Source: Myxococcales bacterium
GTDB lineage: Bacteria > Myxococcota > Polyangia > Polyangiales > Polyangiaceae
DNA: 6,410 nucleotides
Assembly (NCBI GenBank): GCA_020430865.1
Contig: JAGQIY010000845.1
Coordinates: forward strand, 1 to 6,410
Direction of reading: 5' to 3'
Shown: in pieces, positions 1 to 6,410 of the stretch
Layout of the letters: each line of letters begins with the position of its first letter
Position numbering within the stretch: the stretch's first letter is position 1
Program-made: the position numbers and the translations under genes
Notes under the pieces: model-generated
Told to the model about the DNA's origin: nothing
Seen by the model: only the letters and a program-made list of their open reading frames with translations
Database searches by the model: none

Positions 1-520
1 GACGCTGCGTCACCAGCTCACCCCGGTGTCCGATCAGCCGATGCACGTCAGGCGCGAACAGCAGCACGACGGACGCGATGGCCCACGCACCAATCACGGC
101 TCCCAGCCACATCCACACCTGCCCTGGGTGGGTGTTGGAGAGCAGCGTCACTGACGCCAGCGCAGAGGGCCCAGCCATCAAGGGAATGGCGATCGGCACC
201 ACGAAGGGTTCGCGCTCGAGGTCCTCGGCGTCTCCCGTGATCGCCCCGAGGTCGGGGAAGATCATGCGCAGGGCGAGCAGGAAGAAGATGACGCCACCAC
301 CGATGCGCACCGCTGGACCGCTCACCCCCATCAAGGACAGCAGCTGGGGACCGAAGAACAGAAATAGCAGCAAGGCGACGAGCGCCACGAGCGCTTCACG
401 CGCGAGGACTCGGCGGCGACGCCCCTCGGGGACCGACTTCATCAGGGAAACGCAGACGGGCAGGTTGCCCAGCGGATCGAGCACCAGGACCAGGGTGAAC
501 AAGGCAGACCAGAGCTGCAT
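1..520 (-). CDS. MarC/YhgN-family integral membrane protein (3' end beyond window)
   Basis: Reading the minus strand from the ATG at 520-518 gives 173 residues with no stop before the window edge. It is a hydrophobic, multi-pass inner-membrane protein. The N-terminal helix carries DPLGNLP (residues 15-21), the MarC-family hallmark. It is followed by a basic stretch RRRR (34-37), hydrophobic segments at about 43-65 and 70-90, the second signature EPFVVPIAIPLMAGPSAL (104-121), and another helix at about 135-156. Order and wording closely follow E. coli YhgN as I remember it (about 197 residues), so roughly 25-30 C-terminal residues are missing. The family is called a putative transporter or 'multiple antibiotic resistance' protein, but a substrate is not firmly established and a role in resistance should not be assumed. 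A GGAGGAG ribosome binding site sits just before the ATG and fixes the start. The gene is divergent from the sirtuin gene. Confidence 0.9.
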   Translation of the reverse strand, partial: MQLWSALFTLVLVLDPLGNLPVCVSLMKSVPEGRRRRVLAREALVALVALLLFLFFGPQLLSLMGVSGPAVRIGGGVIFFLLALRMIFPDLGAITGDAEDLEREPFVVPIAIPLMAGPSALASVTLLSNTHPGQVWMWLGAVIGAWAIASVVLLFAPDVHRLIGHRGELVTQR

Positions 521-524
521 GGAA

Positions 525-531
525 CTCCTCC
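525..531 (-). promoter_or_regulatory. Ribosome binding site of the MarC-family gene
   Basis: On the minus strand GGAGGAG lies four bases before the ATG at 520-518. It is one of the two near-consensus Shine-Dalgarno sequences in the window and supports the chosen start over other frames in this region. Confidence 0.8.
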
Positions 532-569
532 AATCGGAAGGGACGGCGGCCTACTCGCCAGCTCGCGAC

Positions 570-586
570 ACGCTCGAGGAGAGCGT
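570..586 (-). promoter_or_regulatory. Possible leader hairpin upstream of the MarC-family gene
   Basis: ACGCTC and GAGCGT form a 6-bp stem around a 5-base loop. Read on the minus strand, the loop plus adjoining stem contains CTCCTC (581-576), complementary to the GAGGAG part of the MarC-family Shine-Dalgarno sequence (530-525) about 45 bases downstream. If transcription starts upstream of 586, the leader could switch between this hairpin and pairing with the ribosome binding site. Six-base complementarity is easily reached by chance in GC-rich DNA, so this is weak. Confidence 0.15.
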
Positions 587-765
587 CGCCGGGAGGGGTA
601 GCTTCATCGCCGGACACCGAAGCAAGACCTCGGCGTCTCTGTGGGTCGGAGCCTTAGCTCCCGGAATCCAGAAGTGCCAGTAGAATCACACACTCTGGGG
701 AGCGGTCGTCACCGAGAGCGAGAGGTCGGCTGGTCCTCCGACGTGCACTGTCCTATGCCACTCCC

Positions 766-1623
766 ATGCAGGCCGGTTTCGCCTCCACGACCAGCGGCCG
801 GGTCGGCGCCGATCACGTTCGACGACTCGCTGACCTGATGGGACGAGGTCGCTGGACCGTGCTCACGGGTGCGGGCGTCAGCACGGAGAGCGGGATCCCG
901 GACTACCGCGGTCCCGAGACGGCGCGGCGGGCTCGGAATCCCATCCAGTACAAGGAGTTCACGAGCAGTGTCGCGGGACGCCAGCGGTACTGGGCGCGGA
1001 GCGTGATCGGCTGGCCACGTTTCCGTGAGGCATCACCGAACCGGACCCACAGCGCGCTCGCCGAGCTGGAGAGACGGGGCAAGGTCACCGGGGTCATCAC
1101 GCAGAACGTGGACCGGCTCCACACCAAAGCCGGCGGGCGCGAGCTGGTCGAGCTGCATGGTGCGCTGGCCGAAGTGCGTTGCCTTGGATGCGGCGACCTC
1201 TCGTGCCGTGACCGCTTACAGGAGCGGCTGCTCGAGCTGAATCCCGGCTGGGATGCGCGCCGGGTGGAGCTCGCACCAGACGGTGACGCCGAGCTGGGGC
1301 TGGGCGAGGTCGAGGGCTTCCAGCTGGCCGCTTGTGAGCGATGCGGAGGGGTGCTGAAGCCCAACGTGGTGTTCTTCGGAGAGGGAGTCCCTCGGCCCGT
1401 CGTGGATCGCGCTTGGGGGCTCTTCGACGCAGCGGATGGCTTGCTCGTCGCAGGATCGTCCCTGGTCGTCTTCTCCGGCTTCCGCTTCGTGCGCCGCGCG
1501 GCTCAGGAAGGCAAGCCAGTCGCCATAGTCAACTTGGGAGACACCCGAGGCCACGAGCACGCAGCACTGACGCTGAACGCCCCGGTTGGCGAGGTCTTCG
1601 ATGAGCTGCTCAGGGTGCTCTAG
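766..1623 (+). CDS. NAD+-dependent protein deacylase, class II (SIRT4-like) sirtuin
   Basis: A 285-residue Sir2-family enzyme. Sirtuins use NAD+ to remove acyl groups from lysines, releasing nicotinamide and O-acyl-ADP-ribose. All core elements are visible: the NAD-binding [15 protein letters not shown] (35-49), TQNVDRLH (112-119), the catalytic His131 in ELHG, two zinc-binding CxxC pairs (Cys139/142 and Cys190/193), [10 protein letters not shown] (197-206), GSS (230-232) and VNLG (255-258). [12 protein letters not shown] is the class II form of the first motif. RQRYWARS (72-79), [12 protein letters not shown] (151-162) and APDGD (170-174) resemble mitochondrial SIRT4 as I remember it. About 47 residues separate the zinc pairs, as in SIRT4. 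The start is the first ATG or GTG after an in-frame TAG at 655-657; no clear ribosome binding site precedes it. A start at the ATG of residue 25 would remove the helix normally found before the Rossmann motif. No targeting sequence is seen, so it is probably cytosolic. It leads the run into coaD. Confidence 0.95.
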   Translation: MQAGFASTTSGRVGADHVRRLADLMGRGRWTVLTGAGVSTESGIPDYRGPETARRARNPIQYKEFTSSVAGRQRYWARSVIGWPRFREASPNRTHSALAELERRGKVTGVITQNVDRLHTKAGGRELVELHGALAEVRCLGCGDLSCRDRLQERLLELNPGWDARRVELAPDGDAELGLGEVEGFQLAACERCGGVLKPNVVFFGEGVPRPVVDRAWGLFDAADGLLVAGSSLVVFSGFRFVRRAAQEGKPVAIVNLGDTRGHEHAALTLNAPVGEVFDELLRVL

Positions 1624-1715
1624 ACGTGTCCGGCCGAAGGACGCGCGTCGCGGCCATCGACGCTCTGGTGGAAGCCTACCGCTGACGCCGATCATCGACG
1701 TACCATGGACACGCC
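1624..1715 (+). other. Sirtuin-coaD intercistronic spacer
   Basis: These 92 bases separate two genes on the same strand. They hold a GC-rich hairpin (1632-1655), an 8-base direct repeat CATCGACG (1655-1662 and 1693-1700) probably due to chance, and a 20-codon GTG frame (1626-1685) with no supporting signal. There is no T tract and no recognisable promoter. Co-transcription of the sirtuin gene with coaD is therefore possible but not shown. Confidence 0.4.
1632..1655 (+). other. GC-rich hairpin between the sirtuin gene and coaD
   Basis: GGCCG (1632-1636) pairs with CGGCC (1651-1655), and the enclosed segment contains the perfect 10-base palindrome GACGCGCGTC (1640-1649), which could form an inner stem. 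No T run follows, so it does not meet the usual pattern of an intrinsic terminator. It could be a weak attenuator, a processing site or an mRNA-stabilising end, or chance in GC-rich DNA. Confidence 0.3.
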
Positions 1716-2686
<971 letters not shown>

Positions 2687-2688
2687 CC

Positions 2689-3339
2689 CTATTCGCAGGA
2701 GCCCTCGATGGAGGTGACCACCCCGGGCCCACCACAGTCGAGCTGGTAGTTGCAGGAGTCGCCGTCCGCCATCTCACAGCCGCCCCACCCCCAGTAGTCC
2801 TGATCGCAGTAGCTCGCCGCGCACTCCATGCCCGGCTCCGGCTCCGCTGGACCGCTGCCTTCGCAGGTGACCGTACAGCTGCCTTCGCTGCAGGTGCGGG
2901 TGCAATAGCCATTCGTATGACTGCAGCTGAAGGGTTCTCCCGAGCCACCACCAGCGCCCGGCTCCCGGGTGTTCTCGTTGCACGCCTCGAAGGGCGGCGC
3001 TCCTGCGCTCGACCAAGCGTCGCACAGGAAATGCCTGCTGGCGTCGCACTCGCAGCGGACCCCACTCTCGATGCCGCTGTAGGCGCAGCTGGCGCCAACA
3101 GAGCACGGCTCTCCATCGCCACATTTCCGCGTGGCACTCAGGGTACCGCCGACGCCGCCGCTCCCGCCGACGCCAGCTGCCCCGGCGGTGCCGCCGGCAC
3201 CGCCCGCGCTGCCCGCCGCCGCGGAGCCTGCGACGCCCGCGCTCCCCGCTCCGCCCGCGGAGTCGTTGGAGTCTCCGCCACAGGCGGTGATCTGTGCGAG
3301 TCCGAGGCTCAGGACCGTGAGCAGAGCGAGTCGAGTCAT
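2689..3339 (-). CDS. Cys-rich lipoprotein of unknown function with Gly/Ala/Ser spacer
   Basis: I do not recognise a named family. The 216-residue product starts with an export signal: Arg3, a hydrophobic core (residues 4-16) and the lipobox ITAC ending at Cys20, so it should be processed by signal peptidase II and anchored in the cell envelope. CGG followed by Asp23 leaves the +2 residue as Gly, so inner-membrane retention by Asp at +2 is not expected; the outer membrane or cell surface is possible. A flexible Gly/Ala/Ser spacer follows (about 27-65). The rest (66-216) is acidic, has no membrane segment and carries 18 cysteines, an even number consistent with disulfides. One cluster reads C-x5-C-x5-C-x10-C-x-C-x7-C (73-106), another C-x3-C-x4-C-x3-C (146-159). 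The lipobox and Cys pattern choose this frame over longer open frames overlapping it on both strands. No strong ribosome binding site is seen. It is convergent with the oxidoreductase gene and divergent from aspC. Confidence 0.85.
   Translation of the reverse strand: MTRLALLTVLSLGLAQITACGGDSNDSAGGAGSAGVAGSAAAGSAGGAGGTAGAAGVGGSGGVGGTLSATRKCGDGEPCSVGASCAYSGIESGVRCECDASRHFLCDAWSSAGAPPFEACNENTREPGAGGGSGEPFSCSHTNGYCTRTCSEGSCTVTCEGSGPAEPEPGMECAASYCDQDYWGWGGCEMADGDSCNYQLDCGGPGVVTSIEGSCE
3145..3261 (-). repeat. Low-complexity Gly/Ala/Ser spacer region of the lipoprotein gene
   Basis: Codons 27-65 of the lipoprotein use almost only Gly, Ala, Ser, Val and Thr, in irregular units such as GSAG, GGAG and VGG. 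The DNA is an extremely GC-rich run of GGC/GCC-like triplets. The units are degenerate, so this is a flexible tether rather than an exact tandem array. Such stretches can vary in length by slippage or unequal exchange. They also keep the other frames free of stops, which produces long spurious open frames here. Confidence 0.7.
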
Positions 3340-3398
3340 GGGTTTGGAGCCGTCCGTTCGGAGTCAGGGTCGATTGCGGCTGCCCCCATGCAGCAAAC

Positions 3399-3407
3399 AA
3401 CATACCA
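3399..3407 (-). promoter_or_regulatory. Candidate extended -10 element for the lipoprotein gene
   Basis: On the minus strand the sequence reads TGGTATGTT: a TG-N extension followed by TATGTT, which matches TATAAT at 4 of 6 positions including the key TA and final T. It sits in the AT-richer patch of the region, about 60 bases before the lipoprotein ATG. The -35 position 17 bases upstream (CTCGCT) does not match, which extended -10 promoters tolerate. This is a motif match only. Confidence 0.3.
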
Positions 3408-3513
3408 GAGCCGTGAGTCGGAGCGAGCAGGCGAGGTGACCCGCCCTCCAAGGGCCCCGGCTCGCTCCCGGCCCAGGTTGGCACAGCAGAATTGGCCGAT
3501 CTGCAGTCTTCGG

Positions 3514-3541
3514 TTGACCCCGGGAGCGGGCGGGGCAGATT
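3514..3541 (+). promoter_or_regulatory. Candidate sigma-70-type promoter for aspC
   Basis: TTGACC (3514-3519) matches the -35 consensus at 5 of 6 positions. CAGATT (3536-3541), after a 16-base spacer, matches -10 at only 3 of 6, but those include the second A and final T. Transcription would begin near 3548, leaving a leader of about 40 bases before the strong ribosome binding site. The weak -10 keeps confidence low. Confidence 0.3.
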
Positions 3542-3577
3542 TCGCCCGTCGCATCCAAGACTGCTTCCCCGGATGCC

Positions 3578-3585
3578 AAGGAGAG
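3578..3585 (+). promoter_or_regulatory. Ribosome binding site that sets the aspC start
   Basis: AAGGAGAG lies two bases before the ATG at 3588, with its GGAG core four bases from the ATG. The two upstream in-frame ATGs (3492 and 3573) have no comparable signal, so this site decides the start. Confidence 0.8.
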
Positions 3586-3587
3586 CC

Positions 3588-4775
3588 ATGTTCGAACGTC
3601 TCGAGAGCGCACCCGCCGATCCCATCCTCGGTCTCACTGAAGCCTTCCGCGCCGATCCTCGAGATACCAAGATCAACCTCGGCGTTGGCGTGTTCAAGAA
3701 CGACGAGGGCAAGACGCCTTCGTTGGAGTGCGTACACCGCGCGGAGAAAATCCTTGCGGAATCAGACATCGACCGTAGCTACTTGCCCATCACCGGTCCG
3801 GAGACCTACGGCAAGGAGGTCAGGCAGCTGCTGCTCGGTGCGCTCGCCTCGGATCTCGGCGCCCGCGCCATGACCGCGCAGACCCCCGGCGGCACCGGGG
3901 CGCTGCGGGTCGCGGCAGACTTCGTCGCCAAGCATCGTCCAGGCAAGGTCTGGTTGAGCGACCCGACTTGGGCGAACCACAACGCGATCTTCAAGGCGGC
4001 GGGGCTCGAAGTGAAGAGCTACCGCTACTACGACGCCGAGCGCAGGGGGATAGACCTGGAGGGAATGCTCGAGGATCTGGCGAGGGCCGACGCTCAGGAT
4101 CTCGTCCTGCTGCACGCGAGCTGCCACAACCCGACGGGCTTCGATCCCACACCAGAGCAGTGGCAAGAGATCCAGAAGGTCCAAGCCGAGCGCGGCTTCC
4201 TGACGCTGTTCGACACCGCCTATCAGGGCTTCGGTGATGGCCTCGACGAGGACGTGGCAAGCATTCGCACCTTCGCCAGGGGCCAGGCCCCATTCTTCGT
4301 CGCGAGCTCGTTCTCGAAGAACTTCAGCCTCTACAACGAGCGCGTCGGCGCCCTGACCTTCGTTGGCGAGAGCAGCGACGAGGCGGCCCGAGTGTTCAGC
4401 CACGTCAAGATCGCCATCCGCACGAACTACTCGAACCCGGCGCGCCACGGCGGAGCGCTCGTGACAGCGGTGCTGACGAACCCCGAGCTCAAGACGTTGT
4501 GGGAGCAGGAGGTGAGTGGCATGCGCGCGCGCCTCCGCGATCTACGCGGAAAGCTCGTCGAGGCACTGAAAGCCTCGGGTGCGAAGCGCGACTTCGGCTT
4601 CATGCTCAAGCAAAAGGGCATGTTCTCGTACACTGGTCTCTCCCCCGAGGAGGTCGATCAGCTCACCCAGAAGCACGGCGTCTACATGGTTCGCTCCGGC
4701 CGCATCAACGTCGCGGGCATCACGAGCAAGAACCTGCCGCAGCTGGTCGCAGCGATCACCGACGTCACCGGCTGA
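3588..4775 (+). CDS. aspC: Aspartate/aromatic amino acid aminotransferase, AspC/TyrB subgroup
   Basis: A PLP-dependent fold-type I aminotransferase of 395 residues (E. coli AspC has 396). It should exchange the amino group between aspartate and 2-oxoglutarate, possibly acting on aromatic amino acids too, in the cytosol as a dimer. Landmarks in order: MFERLESAPADPILGL (1-16), typical of the AspC N-terminus; INLGVGV (29-35); TPGGTGALR (99-107); DPTWANH (125-131) with Trp128; HNPTG (180-184) with Asn181; FDTAYQG (208-214) with Asp209 that pairs with the PLP ring nitrogen; SSFSKNFSLYNERVG (240-254) with the PLP-binding Lys244 and Arg252; RTNYSNP (278-284) with Arg278, the likely dicarboxylate-recognition arginine; and SGRINVAG (370-377) with Arg372, which holds the substrate alpha-carboxylate. 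All expected key residues are present, so it should be active. The start at 3588 aligns with AspC residue 1 and has a strong AAGGAGAG site; the frame is open 32 codons further upstream without such support. AspC-like wording outweighs TyrB-like, but specificity is uncertain. Confidence 0.95.
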   Translation: MFERLESAPADPILGLTEAFRADPRDTKINLGVGVFKNDEGKTPSLECVHRAEKILAESDIDRSYLPITGPETYGKEVRQLLLGALASDLGARAMTAQTPGGTGALRVAADFVAKHRPGKVWLSDPTWANHNAIFKAAGLEVKSYRYYDAERRGIDLEGMLEDLARADAQDLVLLHASCHNPTGFDPTPEQWQEIQKVQAERGFLTLFDTAYQGFGDGLDEDVASIRTFARGQAPFFVASSFSKNFSLYNERVGALTFVGESSDEAARVFSHVKIAIRTNYSNPARHGGALVTAVLTNPELKTLWEQEVSGMRARLRDLRGKLVEALKASGAKRDFGFMLKQKGMFSYTGLSPEEVDQLTQKHGVYMVRSGRINVAGITSKNLPQLVAAITDVTG

Positions 4776-4779
4776 TTCG

Positions 4780-6410
4780 CTAGCTCTGCCGCAGGGAATC
4801 AAACGGCGCATTCACCGCTTGCGCACTCTCGGGCTCAGCGTCGCGCGGCGGATCGGATGCGGCGGGCAGCGCCGGATGGCGGCGGATCAGGCCGAGCAGC
4901 TCGTCGCGCGTCACCCCCAAGCGCGACGCGGTCTCACGGGCGAGCGAGGTGCTGGCGACACCAGGCACGAATCCGAACGTCGGGACCGTGTCCTGATCGA
5001 GTTCCACCTGGAGGAAGCCTAGCTCGCCGGGGTGATCAGGCTTCAGCTCCCGCTCCAAGCGCTGAGCCAGCTCGAGGAAATGTGTCGTGACGAAGGCTCG
5101 CGGCCTGAGCTCGAACAACAGCTCCACCACCAGTTCGAACAGCTGTTCACCTTCGGACGGGTTGGTGCCGGAGCAGAGCTCGTCGAGCAACACCAGCGCT
5201 CCGGGCCTTGCGTGCTCGAATACCCTGCGGATACGCAGAAGCTCGCTCCCGAGGCGCCCTTCCCGCTGATCGGCCGCGGGCTCCTCGATCAACGAGGCGA
5301 ACAGGCCACCTGAGCGCTCCAAGCGTGCGTTCGCCGCTGGCACCAACCACCCACCCTCCGCCAGCAGCTGAGCGAAGGCAAGCGACTGCAGGAGTCGCGT
5401 CTTGCCGCCGGAGTTCGGGCCCGTGACCACCAGCACCGTCCGGCTGCCCCCGAACTCGATGTCGCACGGAATCGGGTCCACCCCGTGCGCGAGCAACAAC
5501 GGATTGAACAGCCGCTCGATGCGGCTCCCCTCACCCCCACCCGAGAGGCGGGCAGAACACATCTCGAGCCGGGCGCGTTGAGCCCGGGCGCGGAACTGAA
5601 GCTGCCCCAGGTAGATCCCGAGATCGAACTCGAGCTGCAGCATCGAAGCGACTTCCGCCTCGAACGCCGCGAAGACGGAGTCGACCAGGCGGGAAAGAAG
5701 CTCGTGCTCGCCGAAGCGATAGCCTCTGAACCACATGCGAACGCGGTTCGCCCAGCGCTTGATGGGGGTGAGGTAGAAGCGGTTCTTGACGTTCTCCTCC
5801 AGCTTCACGATCTCGAAGCCACGAAGCCGACCGTCGGCGCCAACGCGCACCCGCAGATCCATCAGCGACAGGTTGGCCTCGAAGTCGAGTAGCTCCTTCA
5901 GCCGGGCAAACTCCGGTCGGGCGCGCTGCCCGCTGGCCCAGTCCGCGAGACGCGACAGCCCAGACTCGCAACCGGCGAACGCTTCCAGCCCGAGCAGCAC
6001 CTCGCGTACGTCCTCGAGCAGGTCGAGGCGACGCCGAATGGACTCAACCGGGTTCGACGGATCCGAGTCCTCGAGGTGCTGCTTCAGCCGCGCCACGCTG
6101 GTGAAGGTCTCTCCCACGCGCTCGACCAACTCCGAGCGGCGCATCAACTCATCGAGGATGCCGCGACGGTAGTCGACGTCTTCAGCCTGGCGAGGTGGAG
6201 TCGAGACGACGTTCAGCGCGTACTCCATCGAGACGCCGTACTCGTGTCCACCGAGGGTCACGGAGAAGACGCTCGAGACGAGGTCATCGAGGAAGACGTC
6301 GCGCGCGAAACAGGCCGGTTCGAACGCGCTGTCGATGGGACGCACACAACACAGGGCATCGGCGAGAGCACCGCCCGAGTCACCTGCCGCGTAGACGAAC
6401 GAGACGACCC
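4780..6410 (-). CDS. MutS-family ATPase without visible mismatch-binding or Smr regions (5' end beyond window)
   Basis: Residues are numbered from the GTG at 6345. The frame stays open through 21 further codons to the window edge with coding-like content, so the true start lies beyond 6410 and 542 residues are visible. The C-terminal half is a MutS-type ABC ATPase: Walker A TGPNSGGKT (308-316), signature-like GRLGSELLRI (363-372), Walker B LVLLDELCSGTNPSEG (384-399), and an H-loop with His422 in VTTHF. FGFVPGVASTSLARETASRLG (457-477) matches the MutS segment after the H-loop. Residues about 55-300 are mostly predicted helix and resemble the MutS core/lever region, ending in LFNPLLL (279-285). 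No GxFYE-type mismatch-reading motif is visible, and the C-terminus is a Pro/Ala-rich tail (491-521) rather than an Smr nuclease domain. It is therefore neither classical MutS1 nor MutS2. Such stand-alone MutS-related proteins have no agreed function; DNA-structure binding is a guess. The stop is 4 bases from the aspC stop. Confidence 0.88.
   Translation of the reverse strand, partial: VVSFVYAAGDSGGALADALCCVRPIDSAFEPACFARDVFLDDLVSSVFSVTLGGHEYGVSMEYALNVVSTPPRQAEDVDYRRGILDELMRRSELVERVGETFTSVARLKQHLEDSDPSNPVESIRRRLDLLEDVREVLLGLEAFAGCESGLSRLADWASGQRARPEFARLKELLDFEANLSLMDLRVRVGADGRLRGFEIVKLEENVKNRFYLTPIKRWANRVRMWFRGYRFGEHELLSRLVDSVFAAFEAEVASMLQLEFDLGIYLGQLQFRARAQRARLEMCSARLSGGGEGSRIERLFNPLLLAHGVDPIPCDIEFGGSRTVLVVTGPNSGGKTRLLQSLAFAQLLAEGGWLVPAANARLERSGGLFASLIEEPAADQREGRLGSELLRIRRVFEHARPGALVLLDELCSGTNPSEGEQLFELVVELLFELRPRAFVTTHFLELAQRLERELKPDHPGELGFLQVELDQDTVPTFGFVPGVASTSLARETASRLGVTRDELLGLIRRHPALPAASDPPRDAEPESAQAVNAPFDSLRQS

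Larger units (their letters stand above)
521..765. other. Divergent intergenic region between the MarC-family gene and the sirtuin gene
   Basis: These 245 bases must hold the control signals of two divergent genes. I see no convincing sigma-70 promoter with both boxes. On the plus strand TAGAAT (681-686) matches the -10 consensus at 5 of 6 positions, but the bases 16-18 upstream are not a -35 box. Two small hairpins are visible: GGAGC / GCTCC with a CTTA loop (648-661), and ACGCTC / GAGCGT (570-586). Neither is followed by a T tract on either strand. Short open frames here have no ribosome binding site or recognisable content and I do not call them genes. Confidence 0.5.
3340..3587. other. 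Divergent intergenic region between the lipoprotein gene and aspC
   Basis: These 248 bases separate two divergent starts and contain a relatively AT-richer patch (3391-3405). Candidate promoter elements for each direction are listed separately. GCTGC / GCAGC (3379-3394, 6-base loop) is a small hairpin near the likely lipoprotein transcript start. GGGCC (3452-3456) and GGCCC (3470-3474) could pair over a GC-rich loop. I see no operator with convincing dyad symmetry, no riboswitch and no small gene. Confidence 0.5.

Noticed and set aside
396..617. A 73-codon minus-strand frame overlapping the start of the MarC-family gene
   Set aside because: It is out of frame with the motif-bearing MarC frame and lacks a ribosome binding site.
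3145..3261. The Gly/Ala/Ser-coding stretch as a CRISPR array or exact tandem repeat
   Set aside because: The units are short, degenerate and without spacers; it is simply low-complexity protein coding.
3479..3496. A sigma-54-like sequence (TGGCAC followed by TTGG) upstream of aspC
   Set aside because: The spacing between the GG and the second element is 2 bases too long and the GC of the -12 element is displaced, so it should not work as a sigma-54 promoter.
3492..3587. The 32-codon upstream extension of aspC (ATG at 3492 or 3573)
   Set aside because: The AspC family N-terminus aligns from the ATG at 3588, which alone has a strong ribosome binding site; the upstream residues look like translated intergenic sequence.
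2774..3769. A 331-codon open frame on the minus strand overlapping the lipoprotein gene and the aspC N-terminus
   Set aside because: It is Arg-rich and without motifs, and it runs antisense through the aspC start and in another frame of the lipoprotein gene.
3762..4448. A 228-codon minus-strand open frame inside aspC
   Set aside because: It is fully antisense to the conserved PLP enzyme, with no ribosome binding site or recognisable domain.
4776..4779. An intrinsic terminator at the aspC / MutS-family junction
   Set aside because: The gap is 4 bases, and I could find no stable hairpin followed by a T tract on either strand near it.

Overview
The window is about two-thirds G+C and densely coding. 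Codon third positions are GC-rich, and it contains a secreted lipoprotein whose lipobox is followed by a long Gly/Ala/Ser spacer and a Cys-rich region. That architecture is common in large-genome Myxococcota (Polyangia / Sorangium-like organisms), so a myxobacterium or close relative is the best guess. This is inference from style, not from a marker gene. The window looks chromosomal; I see no mobile element, CRISPR array, tRNA or rRNA.

Layout from left to right: (1) a MarC/YhgN-type membrane protein on the minus strand, cut by the left edge; (2) a 245-base divergent intergenic region; (3) a plus-strand run of three genes: a SIRT4-like class II sirtuin, coaD (phosphopantetheine adenylyltransferase) and a DDN-type deazaflavin-dependent oxidoreductase homologue; (4) a minus-strand Cys-rich lipoprotein that converges on the oxidoreductase with 2 bases between stop codons; (5) a 248-base divergent intergenic region; (6) a plus-strand AspC-type aminotransferase with a strong ribosome binding site; (7) a minus-strand MutS-family ATPase that converges on aspC with a 4-base gap and runs off the right edge.

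Most genes are housekeeping or metabolic. The sirtuin-coaD-oxidoreductase run is the only group that suggests joint function: the sirtuin would use NAD+ to remove acyl groups from proteins, many such groups originate from acyl-CoA, and CoaD makes the CoA precursor. Co-transcription of coaD with the oxidoreductase is likely (17-base gap). Co-transcription with the sirtuin is plausible (92-base gap holding a hairpin).

I found no convincing new defence, mobile or RNA-based system. The items most worth a second look are the strikingly SIRT4-like bacterial sirtuin and its coaD neighbour, the MutS-family protein without mismatch-recognition or Smr regions in its visible part, and the unassigned Cys-rich lipoprotein.
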